64,000 nt of DNA from Thamnaconus septentrionalis (GCA_009823395.1 CM020514.1:9610966-9674965); one strand, 5' to 3'; shown: positions 1-12,898, numbered from the stretch's first letter. Numbers and translations are program-made. The notes: generated from the sequence alone by a model not told the origin.

Positions 1-774
1 ATTTTGTTGTCTTGTGAAACAGCATGCCTTCGTCATTGGCTGAGTACAGCTGCAAAACCTCACAAGTCTTGATTCTGATCCGACAATACAAAAGAAAAAT
101 ATTTTTCCTTTCTTCCATCTTGTGAAAAATCTGATCTTTGCCGCTGAAAAGGGAGAAAAACAGAGTCTGGTCACCGGGATGCATGTGGTGTAAGTCCTGC
201 TGTAGACAGCGCGCGTACACTTCGCGGCGCATCTGAGACTCGAGCGCCGCCCCTTCTCTCCCCTGCCGCTGTCCTACGTGCGTGTGTGGATCCAGCGCAC
301 CCGTATTTAGGAGTGCGTGGGCTGGAGGAGTGCAGCAAAGGTCACCGCTGGATGTAAATGAGTCCGGTGATTCAGCCGATCCAAACGTAGGCCGCGCGTT
401 GAGTTATGTAAAAAGGCCGCGTTCAGAGGTGGCAGCCGCAGCTCGCTGCGCCTGCACCCGGGGTCAAGCAAATGGGTTTTTAAAACAAAGACAGAAATAT
501 CGGCTTTTCCGCTTTCGGAGCGACCCCGTACTTGATCCGCCGACTCCGGTGAATTATGCGGCAGACTGCAGGAGGCTAAACACAAGCAAGGTTTTTTAGG
601 ACGCGCTTCTGTTAGCTTGCGCCGGCTCATACGTCGCGTTTCATCGTCTCACGTTCATTATAAAGTTGGAAATCGTTGCAATGCACCTTTAACCTGTTAA
701 CTAGGTCAATTATTACTCATTTTATTTTTGCCGTAGCCCACAAGGATTGAATTACAACTGTTCCAGCCTGAGGC

Positions 775-780
<6 letters not shown>

Positions 781-807
<27 letters not shown>
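781..807 (+). repeat. (GCT)9 trinucleotide repeat
   Basis: Nine perfect GCT units followed by a T-rich run. No open reading frame of note uses it. Confidence 0.95.
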
Positions 808-1183
808 TTTCTTTCTTTTTCTTTTTTAAAAGAAAAAACATTTCTCTCTATTAGTCACTCACGCAAATATGCAAACACTGCTCCTGCTTTTAACGAAATT
901 AGATTTGCAACGGGGGTGTGAATGTAAATTCGGCACTGTATGATTATAAGGCAAGATAATTCGCCCACCTCCACAGAGAATGTTTCCTTTTTTGAAGTTG
1001 CGTTCAGAGTCCTCGTCACTTCTTTGAGGTGAGCGTGGCTGAAATTACTGAGCTCCGGGAGGAGATGCAGCGCAACTGCTGTTTTCTTTTTCCCTTCCTC
1101 CACAGATTGTTACACATCCTCTGTATATTTACACCTGAGAGGTCTGCAAATCCCAAATTTCCACAGCGTAGATTTTAATTTGC

Positions 1184-1203
1184 AAAAAAAAAAAAAAAAA
1201 AAA
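1184..1203 (+). repeat. Poly-A run (20)
   Basis: Twenty consecutive A. No retroelement body was recognised immediately upstream. Confidence 0.95.
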
Positions 1204-1684
1204 GTAATCAAACGTGTATCAGAGAGCAGAGCGGGGAATTTGGAGGGAATATTAAAGTTGAAAGCAGACTTTAAGTGGTTCACTCCTGGGGTCAGCGTGC
1301 ATGCAGGAGCCAGATAGCTGTTGTTAAACAGGCTTTTCTCTGGATTTCAGCATGAAAGTCTCGGAGATCAAACGCCGCAGTAACGTGATTTGTCTCCAGA
1401 AAAAGATGCTGCGAGTGTGTTTGTGTTTGCGGACGGACGCCTGCTTCTCTCTGTTTCCGCCCGGGCGTCTCCTCCAAATGCGGCGCTCCGTTCTTTCACG
1501 TGCGCGGCGTGATGAGTGGGGACGGCGGGGGGGGGGCATCAATTAGATCTGGCCTGAGGAGCGCTCGCGATCCCGGCCGCGACATCCATTTGTTCTAATA
1601 CAAGACATCGCCACTCGCAAGAGGAGCTTGTAATGAACGCAGGTTATCAATCACACAGGTCACAAGTCGCAGAGATGTAAATAC

Positions 1685-1685
<1 letters not shown>

Positions 1686-1715
<30 letters not shown>
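1686..1715 (+). repeat. (TG)15 microsatellite
   Basis: Pure dinucleotide tract. Confidence 0.95.
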
Positions 1716-1716
<1 letters not shown>

Positions 1717-2859
1717 CTGTAATCGTGTTTCCATTACCACTGGCTCATTTTCAACACCCCCGCCCTCCTTCCCCGACAACAGAATCTCAGGACAGGAAGA
1801 GATGGAAATAATATCTGGCAAATGATTTGAGGTGCGCGCAGACGTACGTGCACACATGCACACGCAGCATTATACACATAGTGCATTATACGCCGACACC
1901 GTCTGCTCATTAAATCCTTTACATCGTGTCATCTCTGCGTCAGTGTGTAATGAGAATAATAAGAGAGACCGATGTGCGAAACAATACATGCAGTATTTTC
2001 TGGTGTGATGGAGAATACAGTCGGAGTCACCGAGTGCACCGCGCAGTGAAAACAGGCGGCAAATTAATCTGAAGGTTTCGTGGCGACTTGTTTATATGTC
2101 GCCGGCGCGACGCCGAGCATAACTGGCTTTTTAAATTTATCGTCAACCAGATGATAATGATGCGCAAAACATGGAGGGAGCCAATCAACAGAATGCAAAC
2201 AAATTAGTTCTTCTATATTTTGCCGACACTGATAACAGATTTAATAAGCCAATTAAAACGGTGATAGACTTTAAAAAAAAGAACTTTTTTTTTTTCTTTA
2301 TTAGAGCTCATTCTGATTTGCCAGTCCTGCTCTGCAGCCAAACCTGATTGCTAATCTTAATGTCATAGCCTGTAAATACCTCTTTTTTGAGATCACCAGA
2401 GAGCAAACTTTCAGATTTATTTCCCTACTGAAGGCCGAGTCTGTAAGGTTGAGTGGTATCTCATGGTAGGAAAGTGCGCTGCGAAAAAGCCCTCGTCTTA
2501 TTGTCGCTTTCAGATGTTCCACTTGATCTCACATCTTTCTCAAAGTGGGTCAATGCCAACACAAGGGGGAAAAAAAGGATTTTGCAAGCAGTAAATAACC
2601 TCCTGAGCTCAGTGATAATATGGCTCAACTTTACTGCACAGATGAGCAGTGATGACTAACGTGTCGTCAGGTGGGAACCTCCTTACACAGGTGTTTAACC
2701 TCTGCTGACAGAGCTACTGTGCACCTAAACCACGAGACCCAGGGACACTTTCTTCCCCAAGGCTGTTGCTCTGATCAACTCGCATCATAAACAGGGACTC
2801 ACAATCACAATCACTCAGTAATAACCATCAGTTCACCTGCCTATACTGCTTATACTGCA

Positions 2860-3100
2860 CTACTTTGACCATATATATTATATTTTTACATATCATGTAT
2901 ACTTGTGTATATATTTTTTCTTTTATTTTACCACTGAGTTGCACATTTGTTCACTTTTTTTTTTTTTTTAAACTTTTGTTGACTATCTTCTCCTCTTGAA
3001 TTTATTTTTAAGCTAAGTAGAGAGAACAAAGATCAACCGGAGTCAGATTCCCTGTTTGTCATGCACAAACTTGGCCAATAAAGCTGATTCCGATTCTGAC
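2860..3100 (+). mobile_element. LINE 3' end remnant with GATTCYGATTCTG tail
   Basis: The segment runs through AT-rich 3' UTR-like sequence to TTGGCCAATAAAGCTGATTC followed by CGATTCTGAC. The AATAAAGCTGATTCTGATTC ending is characteristic of fish L2-type LINE 3' ends. No reverse transcriptase coding remains, so it is a 5'-truncated copy. The 5' limit is approximate. Confidence 0.6.
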
Positions 3101-3767
3101 AAACGTGATGCCGGGGTAAAAATCGTGAAAACCGGATTCAGATTCACGTTCCGATCTTTGTAAACTCGAAACTCGAATCTTCACAAGCGGAGCTGCTGTG
3201 TGTGTATATATGTAATACCTTATTCCTGCTTAATGAAAACACAACATTACATCATTCTCGGGACTGTAACAGAAAAAAAAAGTCCCGTGTCATCGCCCGC
3301 AATTTAATCCCTAACGTTCCAAATCCAAAAAAACAAAAACAAACCTTCCCGTCAAGGACCTTCAGATTGTGGTGGGGGGGCTCAGATGCAGGTAGCAGCA
3401 GCAGCAGCACTACAGGTTCTGATCCCTTGTGCACAAACGTACTGGCACTGGATCATGGCGGCCCGTGACTCAACGTCGCCGTCCACTTAAATCATCGACT
3501 CGACCATAAGGCGTGCGTTAATGTGCACGCACGTGTGCGCCGCTGCTGCGTGCGCGCTGACCGCTCGCCTCCCCCGACGTGATGCATGGTGGGGGGGTGT
3601 GAGGGGGTGCGCGCGCTCCTCCTCCAACCCCCTTCCACCCCCGAGCTCATGGCGTCCATGCAACACCCCATACAGATAGCGTGTTCGAACATCGCAAACC
3701 AGTAAACAACACTTCTTCTTACAAGTTATTTCATCAGCCGCGCACATAACTCCCTCTCACTCTCTCT

Positions 3768-3775
<8 letters not shown>

Positions 3776-3851
<76 letters not shown>
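3776..3851 (+). repeat. (CA)~37 microsatellite
   Basis: A long uninterrupted CA tract, preceded by a short GC alternation (CACGCGCGCA), which extends the Z-DNA-prone purine/pyrimidine alternation. Confidence 0.97.
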
Positions 3852-3855
<4 letters not shown>

Positions 3856-4201
3856 TGGTGCAAGATGAGATGACAGCCGCTTCACTCTGAACGTCGACGT
3901 CCCTCAGATGCGAAGGCGCCGTCACACCGAGCGCCATTAAAAATCGTCACCTCCACCACGCCACCTTTTTTTTGTTGCCGTGTTTCTTTTTTTCGTTCTT
4001 CCGTCAAAGGTCACGGGAACAACACAGGAAGCCAGTTTGTCGTCCGCCAGTGCTCTTTTGTCCCCTTCCTCATACACTTTTGATCGTTACACCCTTGTCG
4101 CCACGCAACGCTCTTATCCTCTGTGAATTTTTCACCGCCCCCCCAACCTCCTCCCCCCTAGGCCCCCCTACCCCCCCTTCCTCCCAGAGTGAGACGTTAT
4201 T

Positions 4202-4243
4202 TTCTTCTTCTTCTTCTTCTTCTTCTTCTTCTTCTTCTTCTTC
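4202..4243 (+). repeat. (TTC)14 microsatellite
   Basis: Pure TTC followed by TCCC units; polypurine/polypyrimidine tract. Confidence 0.95.
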
Positions 4244-4353
4244 TCCCTCCCTCCCTCGGTATTCTTGTGTTTATCTGTTTCTGCAAACCCTTCCCTCCCC
4301 TCGCGCTCTTCAAAGGCTCTCGGCTCTTGCATGGCAATCCACTGATGCTCGCT

Positions 4354-4388
4354 CACACACACACAAACACACACACACACACACACAG
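4354..4388 (+). repeat. (CA)n microsatellite, one interruption
   Basis: CA tract with one extra A near 4366. Confidence 0.9.
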
Positions 4389-4758
4389 AGACACACAAGC
4401 ACGCAGGCGCACGCATGCTCACAGGTACGCCGCAGTAGGAGAAGCCCCAGGGGGTGAGAACAAAGCGGACACTGTTAATCGAACCTGTGGCAAGAGGTGA
4501 GGGGGGGACGTCGAGAGATGGGGGAGGGCAGGGGTAGAGGGGGTGCTCTGGATCAGCTGATGAAGAGAGGCTGCGGCCGCCGCGTTAGAAGAGCAACGTG
4601 TAACAAATCAAAGATGTGGGTTGTCTCATAGACGGCTTTACAGGGAGAAATGCTTAACAACCAACTGCAGGTTGGGTTGGTTGCTTCTTTTACTCACATT
4701 TTTAAATGGGCTTTATCTATACCGGCCTTTTAGATAAACACATATGATAGATATATGG

Positions 4759-4760
<2 letters not shown>

Positions 4761-4844
<84 letters not shown>
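4761..4844 (+). repeat. (CTAT)21 tetranucleotide microsatellite
   Basis: 84 bp of perfect CTAT units, flanked by degenerate GATA/TATC sequence. The length and purity suggest a highly polymorphic locus. Confidence 0.97.
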
Positions 4845-7814
4845 TGATCTATTAGCAGCTACAGAAGAATTTTATCACAAAGACTAAATTCAAACCTCAG
4901 CCCAAGAACTGCATCTATTGTTAAAAACTTTCATCCCTAAAATGTGTTGAAGTGTCAATAGCAAATTGAGTTCTTTGTCGAGGGTAAAAATTTGTCTTAG
5001 CTTAATAGCCACAAGTCTTGTTTTGTTTTTTTGATTTCCCTTGGTGCAGAAATAATCACCAGAATAATGGCTGGTAAAGATATGAATAATGGAATTATTT
5101 TATATGCAATGCTTCCACAAATTTGTTGGTATTGATAATGGATGGCTTCCACGAATTCATTTTAATTCTCAATGGCTAACAATTCCAACTATTAGCTATT
5201 AAGCTCTATTGTTGTCCAAGTGCACCTCCTACTCCTGTTCACGCTGCCAGGAACAGGTTGTGATCAGGAAAAGGGTGTGATGGCGTGAAACTTCCAGGGG
5301 GCCTCGTGATTGCAAGAGCAACACGATACAGGGTTTTGATAGATAGCAGCTTCTCTGCACAAAACGTACAAAAGTACAGAAAAATATGCAGAATTTTCCA
5401 GCATGTTGGCGTCTTTATTGCTTTTCCCCCCAATGGAAAATACGTTTTAAAACATTTTGTCCAATGGAAAGCCACCCCAGAAGACAATTCGCCACATACC
5501 GTCAACTGGAATTGTACTTTAACCGATTTCGTCCACTGTAACGACACCCTAGATGGCAAGTACACGTTTTATCGCTCATCCTCACAACCAACAGGGCTCT
5601 CTCGTGTTGTGTTTCCCAATATTAAGAGTGAGGGGTGAGCAATCTGCCCCCCGAGACTGCTAGTGCTTAGAGAGTTAGAAGAACCCCTCCCGGCCTGCGA
5701 GTTGAAACCTTTGGAAACAACTTCAAGACGTCAGTTGACCTGATGAACCTAGAGATGCCCTAGCTGAACCTTCTCAAACACCAAAGGCTCGGAAAAGGTC
5801 GGAGTGAGGCACTGGGACCCCGGGTAGAGCCCGAGGTCACAAGCTGTGAGTTTAAAACCCGTGAAATTTTTTCTGTTTTTTTTCGGATGTCGGCTGAGCC
5901 GCGGCTAAAGTCAAACGTTGAGCCCCGGCGCGGGTCAAAGAGCTCACAGCGGGACGGCAGTTGGCAGGTGCGCAGAGGATTGAAGGTTTGATTCACACAA
6001 GACACGTTCGAGACCCTCGCTGACCCGGAGCCAAAGGCCCGACAAACGTGGGTGCAGACACAGAGGGGCGCATTTGCTCAGGGAGGGTTCAGAGAATTGT
6101 CAGGCTCGCACATGACTGTGACCTTGAATATGATGAGATCTTTTTTACATGATGGTCTGTCTCAACCCTCAAAAGGTGGGGTGGATAGTTCAGAGCGTGA
6201 GGGGACCGACCATGTGCAGTGGGGTTTGAGTGTGAATCCCTAAAGACACAATATGCATACAGACTCTCTGACTATCTGCTGGTGAACCTGCTCAGATCCT
6301 CCTAGTTGTCAGGGGCATCAATTAAGATTTTCTAAACAATTTCTTTTTTTAATGATTTGTTAATTCTGATATGAAGCTCAGAAGCTTAAATACCAGTTTT
6401 CAAGCTTGATCCAGCCGTCTGGATTGTCCGGTGCTGATGGATTATGAGCGGGTTCTGATTGGTTCTCGGGTTTCCCGTCTGTGTTTGTTTATAGAGCAGT
6501 GCGCTCGATCAATAGGCCTCATGTTGTTGAAGGATCACGAAAAAAAAAAAGGTCGAAAGGTTTCGGGTGATCCCCCCTACGCTGACCTTTGCATGTTTGC
6601 GTCTGGAGAATCAAATCACAGCAAACAAACAGCTGCAAGAAAATGATTTTTTTTTTTACATTTATCGTTTCAATCACTTACTTCTGTCCGGTCTGAAACC
6701 CCTGACAAATATCAGTTTGCGGTGACGACTCGTATGTCATTAAAGCAGCAGACGGGGTTTGTGTACTGGATGTCTGTTTGCGACGGAGGGAAAGAAACGC
6801 GCGTTCGCTACAAAGCCGAGTACGTTTTTTTTCTACTTCTTCTTCTTTTTTTTCTTTTTTTTACGTAACAGCGCGCAGTAGATCAGAGAGCGGTGCGTGA
6901 CCTATTTTCGGGGCTCCCCCGAGATGGTGTGTCTGCTCCGCGCTCTGGAAACCGTGACTCCTGCTCATCATCACCGCTCTGCGCTGGAAGGCCGTCCCGC
7001 GGACAGACGTCAGCTCGCGCAGATCGTCGGCGGTGTGTTTCACGTCACTCGAGTTGAAAACGAGCTCCTTGTGTAACCCCGCAGCAGTAATGACGCTACA
7101 TTATTATTTTTTTTGCCGCTTTTGCGCCTCCAAATTTTTTGCCAAAGATGAGAGTCCCTCCCGCACGACTCTCACCCCAGGGAGCCTCCGGTTGCACTCC
7201 TGCTCCCCCGTGGACGCTCACGTGATTTTTTTTTCCTCTTGGCACGGCAACGCATCTGTTTCTCAAAACTTTCCGTTCCGTTCCAACTTTTCTGTTTTTT
7301 TTTTGGATTCCGCTGCCAAGCAGCTATGACTGTGCTCGACTTTTAAAGAGATATTCTGGTATTCATGCGGCGGGTTGTACTGTACGGATCCATAATAAGT
7401 GCATTAGCCGCGGGAACACGCCGATCGATTTTGACCACACAAAGGGAAACGGCTCCGTGTTGCTTTATGAAGAAAACGGTGTTGGTGTAAATGCGTGTAA
7501 TATGGAAAAATATACAGCACTCTTCTTTTGCATCAATACATTTTAGCATTTTGCTGTATTTTGCAATGAATTAAAAAAAGAAGCTACATGCTATTTTATT
7601 TCCATAGGGTTCCGCTGTTTTGTTTCTGGTACTGTGAACTAACCGACCTTCTACCAATACTTGGGACACAAGACTCATGTTTTCATGTTTAAAGCACCAC
7701 TGTATATACTTCTTTCACTCATTCTCAAAATGAGGTTTAATTCACTGACCTGTAATGGAAAGAAAGGCGCCCCTGCGCCTTTACACAGCGCCCCCACCTG
7801 GCCCGACGTTGAAG

Positions 7815-7870
7815 CAGATCGCTGACCTTCTTGCGGCAGGGCTAACCACTGCGCCAGCGTGCCACCCCGT
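7815..7870 (-). mobile_element. tRNA-derived fish SINE, 5' fragment
   Basis: The minus strand reads GGGGTGGCACGCTGGCGCAG, TGGTTAGCCCTGCCGCAAGA and AGGTC. This is the head of the common fish tRNA-derived SINE (consensus GGCACGGTGGCGCAGTGGTTAGC...), including the A-box-like GGCGCAGTGGTTAG. The B-box part is missing or diverged. The adjoining 7786-7801 is CTCF-like (see findings). Confidence 0.65.
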
Positions 7871-8097
7871 CGTCACAACGCCAGTGGTTGTAAAGGTCGA
7901 GGATCTACACGGGGTTGAGTTCATTCCTGTGAGAAGTCTGCATGTGATCACCAGGCTGAAAGACGATTTTCTTCTTATGGTTAATATTTTTCTTTTTGCA
8001 ATGAATGGACCGATTGTTACACTTGAGACAGTGGCAAATAATTTCTAATTTCTAATTCACTGATGGTCCTTAAAATTAATTCTGCCCCTCACCTTGT

Positions 8098-8226
8098 TTC
8101 TATATATACTCTGTGACTCCGTCTTTGCGATAAATATTATTTCTTTTTTATTAATATAGTTTTCCATCTTTTTGCACGATACCGTTGGGATTGATAAAGG
8201 CATTCTATTCTATTCTATTCTATTCT
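8098..8226 (+). mobile_element. LINE 3' end remnant with (ATTCT)5 tail
   Basis: GATACCGTTGGGATTGATAA followed by AGGC leads directly into five perfect ATTCT units (8202-8226). The TTGGGAT..ATAAAGGCATTCT plus ATTCT-repeat ending is typical of a fish non-LTR retrotransposon tail. Only the terminal part of the UTR is present. Confidence 0.55.
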
Positions 8227-8237
8227 ACATAAATATA

Positions 8238-8240
<3 letters not shown>

Positions 8241-8271
<31 letters not shown>
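8241..8271 (+). repeat. (TA)n microsatellite
   Basis: TA tract between a LINE tail (8226) and a dispersed element (8317), followed by TG and TATG variants. Confidence 0.9.
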
Positions 8272-8279
<8 letters not shown>

Positions 8280-8316
8280 CTATATATACGCATATACGTA
8301 TATATGTATGTATATA

Positions 8317-8453
8317 CATTCATTCATTCATTCATCTTCTATACCCGCTTATTCCTATTCAGGGTCACGGGGGTCTGCTGGAGCCTCTCCCAGCTGTCTT
8401 AGGGCGAAGGCAGGGTGACACCCTGGACAAGTCGCCAGTTCATCGCAGGGCCA
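8317..8453 (-). mobile_element. Dispersed fish retroelement 3' fragment with GAAT tail
   Basis: On the minus strand the segment reads TGGCCCTGCGATGAACTGGC, GACTTGTCCAGGGTGTCACC and onward to CAGCTGGGAGAGGCTCCAGC, and ends in GATGAATGAATGAATGAATG. I recognise this as a very common repeat in fish genomes, with a 3' tail of GAAT units. The class (SINE or LINE 3' end) is not settled from sequence. It lies between two TA/TG-rich tracts. Confidence 0.6.
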
Positions 8454-9502
8454 TGTATATACATATATGTGTGTATATATATATGTATATATGTACGTGT
8501 GTAGGTGTGTGTGTGTACCTCTTTCACCAGCTCTCTCTCCCTGCACCTCTCTCGTTGCCTCTCTGTCTCCGCTTACATAAAGATCGGTGTGAGGGCTCGG
8601 CTGTGTGGGCCGCCGAGTGGAGGAGGGCCTCGCCACTTTATGAACTTTCATTCACGAAGGAGCTTCCAAGTTGGGCAAGCTGCGCGAAAAAAAAAAAAAA
8701 AGACGGGCTGAGCGTGTCAGAGCCGAGCGCTATTTAGGAAGCCACCCCCGTCGCGCCGTCACGTCCCTGCAGCTCGCTGCTGTTCAAACACGATGGTCCC
8801 TCCGGAACTATAACCCTCCGCCATGAGGGGTTGGAGGCTGTTTTGTCGGCACTGTGTGGTGTCTTCACTCCACTGCACTTGACTTTGTCTGACATTGGCG
8901 TGAGATTTGGAAGCCTTTTTTTTTTTTTTTTTTATACCAGTGCTATGATAAAAGTTTAGTCATGACTTGAATAATGAACTGCTTGTGAGGGTTGTGAAAG
9001 GCCCGATGTGTGACAGCTTAACTCGATCTGTTGTCACATAAGTGGGTTGGGAAGAAATTGATGCATTTGGTTGGATAAAGTGCGTAAAATTAAATAATTG
9101 CTAATGTTTTAATTTTCTGATAATGGTCTAATCTGAATACTTTTAACAGAAGAACTAAGATGCACAAATCTGATTAAAAGGCAGTAGAAGGTTGCATTAG
9201 TTGTCAGCACAAAATAAACACAATTCAAGAAGTTTAAGGATTACAATGATCAAAACAACAGGATTAAGATTGTATTGTTGACAGTGGCAACGTTGCACAA
9301 CATTATTAAATGGAGAATGTGAGCTTCACGTTTATGCTGAATGCATGTTGATGTTGAATCGAAATATCGAAATAGGCGAAAAATTACACCTTTCAAGTTT
9401 GGTCAGTGCAAACGTTGGCAGTTTATGGATTTCTCTCATGACTCGTGCTGCATCCTACTCTCTTTTTAAAGGAAACTTGAAAGTGGAGATGCAATTGCCT
9501 CG

Positions 9503-9504
<2 letters not shown>

Positions 9505-9545
<41 letters not shown>
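9505..9545 (+). repeat. (CT)n microsatellite
   Basis: About 20 pure CT units. Confidence 0.95.
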
Positions 9546-9549
<4 letters not shown>

Positions 9550-11160
9550 ACATATGAATGCTTCACCCTCGTCCTCCATCCTTCGTCTTCTGTCAATCAC
9601 GGGCGAATGCGTCACCGTCTGTCTTTCACCTCCTAACTTTTTGTCATCTGTGACTTGGCGCCTGTCTGTTTCCTGTCCAGTTTGGGCCTGAAACCAACTC
9701 CAGTCCCTCAGTCCTTCAGTCGTCGTGACATTAGTTAAATCGCACGTTCTGTTTTTAGCATGGAGCGGAACTCAGCGTTAGAGACCTGAGCGCTCTCAGG
9801 TTTACTGCTTTACACCTGGTATTTTGTAATTCTCTCCAACAACATTATGATCGTCGGCTGTTTTTCTTATTGGATGTTTCAAACCTATATGTCAAGAATA
9901 TTGAAGATGCAGCTTCTGCCGATAACAACCTAGACCTCTGGACTCTGAACGCACTCCTCTGCTTACTTGAGATTTCATCCTGTCAGGTTGCGGTGCGATT
10001 ATGCCTGGCGTACAGAATGCACAAAAGTATATGTATTTTCAATTCATATTTGGAGCTTTTTTTTCTTAAAGGGCCACTGCGTCACATTTAAACTGATCTT
10101 TTGGTGTCAACTGCAACAGAAAATGCAGATCAGCTGTGAAAAGTCGCTTCTACACAAATAGTTGCTTTTTATATTTACATAAAGGGTGGGTGCCTATCCT
10201 GCAGCCTAGAATATATGAATGTCTTGAGTGTATAGGGGTTAATTTGCTAGTATGCTACTAAATTTTACTCACCAGTCCTATAAAACTGCAAAGATACTCT
10301 GCGCTATTTCATGCCCCTGAATTCAAATAATGCATTAAATGTTTTTGAACCAGCCGTTTCATCCGGCGTCTTGTGAGTCTGCATGCCCTAAAAGGATTTC
10401 TTTCTTTAAAAAAAAATAAAAAAAGCTAAGGGGGTTGCTGCGCAGTTTCATAACAGACAGCACGCAGACATGAATAACGCAGGGCTAAATGAGGACAGAG
10501 GGATCTGGCTGAAATTTCCGTCAGTGTTGATCCAGGAGACGCTGTCCAGGCCATATGAAGACAAAGTGTCACTTCATAACGTCAATAGATGCGATTAGTA
10601 TCAGCACTTAACAAATGAAGAACATCCTTCATACTAATCTTCCGGCTGTCAGACATGAGTGGGGAGCGCCGGGGGAGACTCCTGCTCCCTCATTCCAGAT
10701 CGGCTTACTGCTAATGACACACCCACTCCAGCTTCTCCATCCTACACCAAAAAAAAAAACCCCACCAAGCCTCCAACAATAACAGCGGCAGCGGCACGTG
10801 ACCCTGAATAAAACGTGTTTTCTGTCGTAAACCCAAAACCGAACACACTTTGAAAGACAGAGTGACCTGAACGGCAACTCCGGCTCTAAAGTCACTTTAG
10901 CGGCTGATGTTTGAGGGCGGATTTTTTTTTTTTTTCTTCTTCCCTTCTTCCCACCCTCCTCCAGTTTCTAATTACAAGCATTTAGCTGCAGAGCAAATCA
11001 ATCACGGCGTATCGTGAGTCATCACACAAATTCATGCAAAATCATTCAGAGTGAGATGATAAAGTGACGAGCAGCGAACGCTCCTCTTGTCGCTCGGGGG
11101 CTAACGCGCCTCTCGTCCCTGCATCCTCCACTTCCCGCTGCGACTCGTGACCTTCAGGAA

Positions 11161-11204
11161 GCCGCCGCTGCCGCTGCCGTTGCCGTTGCCGCCGCCGCCG
11201 CCGC
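11161..11204 (+). repeat. GCC/GCT/GTT trinucleotide repeat
   Basis: Imperfect GCC-based trinucleotide tract ending in five GCC units. Confidence 0.9.
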
Positions 11205-12352
11205 AACTAACGTTGCAACTCTTCTGTCCGTCTGTGTCCTCTGGAAGACTGATTAGAGGTTCTTTTTTTTTTTCTCCTGCAGTGTTCCTCGTTCTTGTTT
11301 GTAATCATAACAACAACAATAAAAATTTATGACTGACTCGCAAGATAAAAGGCCACTTTGCTTTTAATGAGCATTTCTCAGTTCAAGATGAAAGTCTGTG
11401 TGCTTAAAAACAAAAACATGGCGCGGCAGTAACTGTTCCACCCTGGCTGTAATTCTTACCTCCAGTGTGCTCCTCAACACCCTTCCCCATGCCCTCTTAA
11501 AATTAGAATATAAATCGCTACCTTCCGGAAGATGTATCACAGTGACTAATGAAATCATTTGAGTTGCTGCTGTTTCTGTTCTTGTCTGTTTTCCCTCCAA
11601 TTTGCTATTCTTGTGTTGTTTCCCAGAAGAAACGGTGCTACGTTCATTTACTTGGTCTTTTAAAAAGCCCAGTTGTTCTTCTCCTCATGGAAAGAGACGC
11701 TGTTGTTTCTTTCAAATTTGCTATTTGTTCCTGTTTTACTGTATTCTTATCCTCGGGCACCTTGCCATTCTTTTACTGCTTCACTTTCACGAGTGGCACT
11801 GCGGACCAAGGCGAAAACTCCCTGTGGGGACCATAAACTTTATCCTTACACCTCAACTACCTGCATGTTTATTTTTGTTGTCCTATATGTGCAACTGCAG
11901 AGCCCCCCCCCCCCCACCACCACCACCAGCGCCCTTAAACCTGAAACGTAATGAATGCAGCACATTAAATGTCACACAAAGGCGCGTGTGCTAAACGGCG
12001 ACAAAGAGGAGAAGTGCCATTGATGGTTTTTCCACTGTAATTATTGAGATTGTAGCTGTCGGCTTGGCTGCGTTTCCCATGGATCTCAGTCTGTCACTCG
12101 TAGCCGTTATGGTGGAATGAAGCGGAAACACTTGATGCATGAGTGGCAGTGTCAGCAGATGTTGCAGCAGCTGTTTTCTTTTTTTCCCCGGTGCCTTTTC
12201 CACTGACGGCGTTGTGAAGGACTTGACCATGCCATTGTACTTCTGAGATGTTTCCCCACGTTGTTTTTTTTTTTTTTTGTGAGTTTTGTTTCAAGCGGCT
12301 CCTGTGATCTTGGAACCACCTTGAGGGAGCTAATTTGAAATTGGAATTGGAT

Positions 12353-12353
12353 A

Positions 12354-12424
<71 letters not shown>

Positions 12425-12426
12425 AT
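12353..12426. repeat. (TA)n microsatellite
   Basis: About 70 bp of almost pure TA. It ends in GTATGTATATATCACATGGA at the first copy of a 17-nt motif (12432-12448) repeated at 12611-12627. Confidence 0.9.
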
Positions 12427-12474
12427 ATCACATGGATGTGCAGCTGTAGCAGCAAGTCAAACAAGTTCTATATT

Positions 12475-12610
<136 letters not shown>

Positions 12611-12637
12611 ATGGATGTGCAGCTGTAGCACATCCAT
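12611..12637. repeat. 10-bp perfect hairpin at the end of the TA tract
   Basis: ATGGATGTGC (12611-12620), loop AGCTGTA, GCACATCCAT (12628-12637). The same left arm and loop occur at 12432-12448, but there the right arm is lost after GCA. Confidence 0.8.
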
Positions 12638-12853
12638 TAATCTGCAGTCACAGCTCCCTGTCTGCTCAACTCCTTCACCCTCAACTCTTACTGCTAACGC
12701 TAGTCACTCATAGATCTAATCAGGCTGTTTGCTGCAAATTTGTCAGGGCTTGTATTCTTAGTAAAGCTGTCATCTGCTGCTTCTGCTGCATTTATTGTTA
12801 CACAGTAGACCAATAGGAACCAACTTATAAACAGAGCCAAATGAGAAAATATA

Positions 12854-12863
12854 TATCTATATG

Positions 12864-12896
<33 letters not shown>
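12854..12896. repeat. (TA)n microsatellite
   Basis: A third TA tract, with TATG variants at its start, 250 bp after the long one. Confidence 0.85.

Positions 12897-12898
<2 letters not shown>

Larger units (their letters stand above)
1..2859. other. Non-coding DNA; no gene seen
   Basis: The first 600 bp are CpG-rich (CGCGCGTACAC, GCGGCGC), which could be a distal regulatory island. Short simple repeats are at 781, 1184 and 1686. The 2090-2250 stretch is repeat-free with AATTAG, GATTTAATAAGCCAATTAAA and similar AT-core motifs, as in conserved enhancers. Open frames are all short and unrecognised. Confidence 0.6.
3101..7814. other. Non-coding DNA with simple repeats; no gene seen
   Basis: CpG-rich around 3480-3660, then CA, TTC and CTAT tracts. 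5240-6250 is moderately complex, unique-looking DNA with short frames I do not recognise. A stretch at 6178-6241 has weak A-box and B-box resemblance but no foldable tRNA. Confidence 0.55.
8454..12352. other. Non-coding DNA; no gene seen
   Basis: Mostly AT-rich unique sequence with a CT tract (9505), T- and A-runs and the GCC tract at 11161. No splice-linked coding sequence or known element was recognised. Confidence 0.55.

Noticed and set aside
3972..4457. Plus-strand open frame of 161 codons with Ser run
   Set aside because: The Ser run is the TTC repeat and the His-Thr run the CA repeat; no conserved content.
4761..4844. Regular repeats as a CRISPR-like array
   Set aside because: Pure tandem tetranucleotide with no spacers, in a vertebrate genome; the same holds for all other tracts.
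6178..6241. tRNA-like A-box and B-box resemblance
   Set aside because: The B-box is interrupted (GGTTTGAGTGTGAATCCC) and no cloverleaf can be drawn, so neither a tRNA gene nor a secure SINE.
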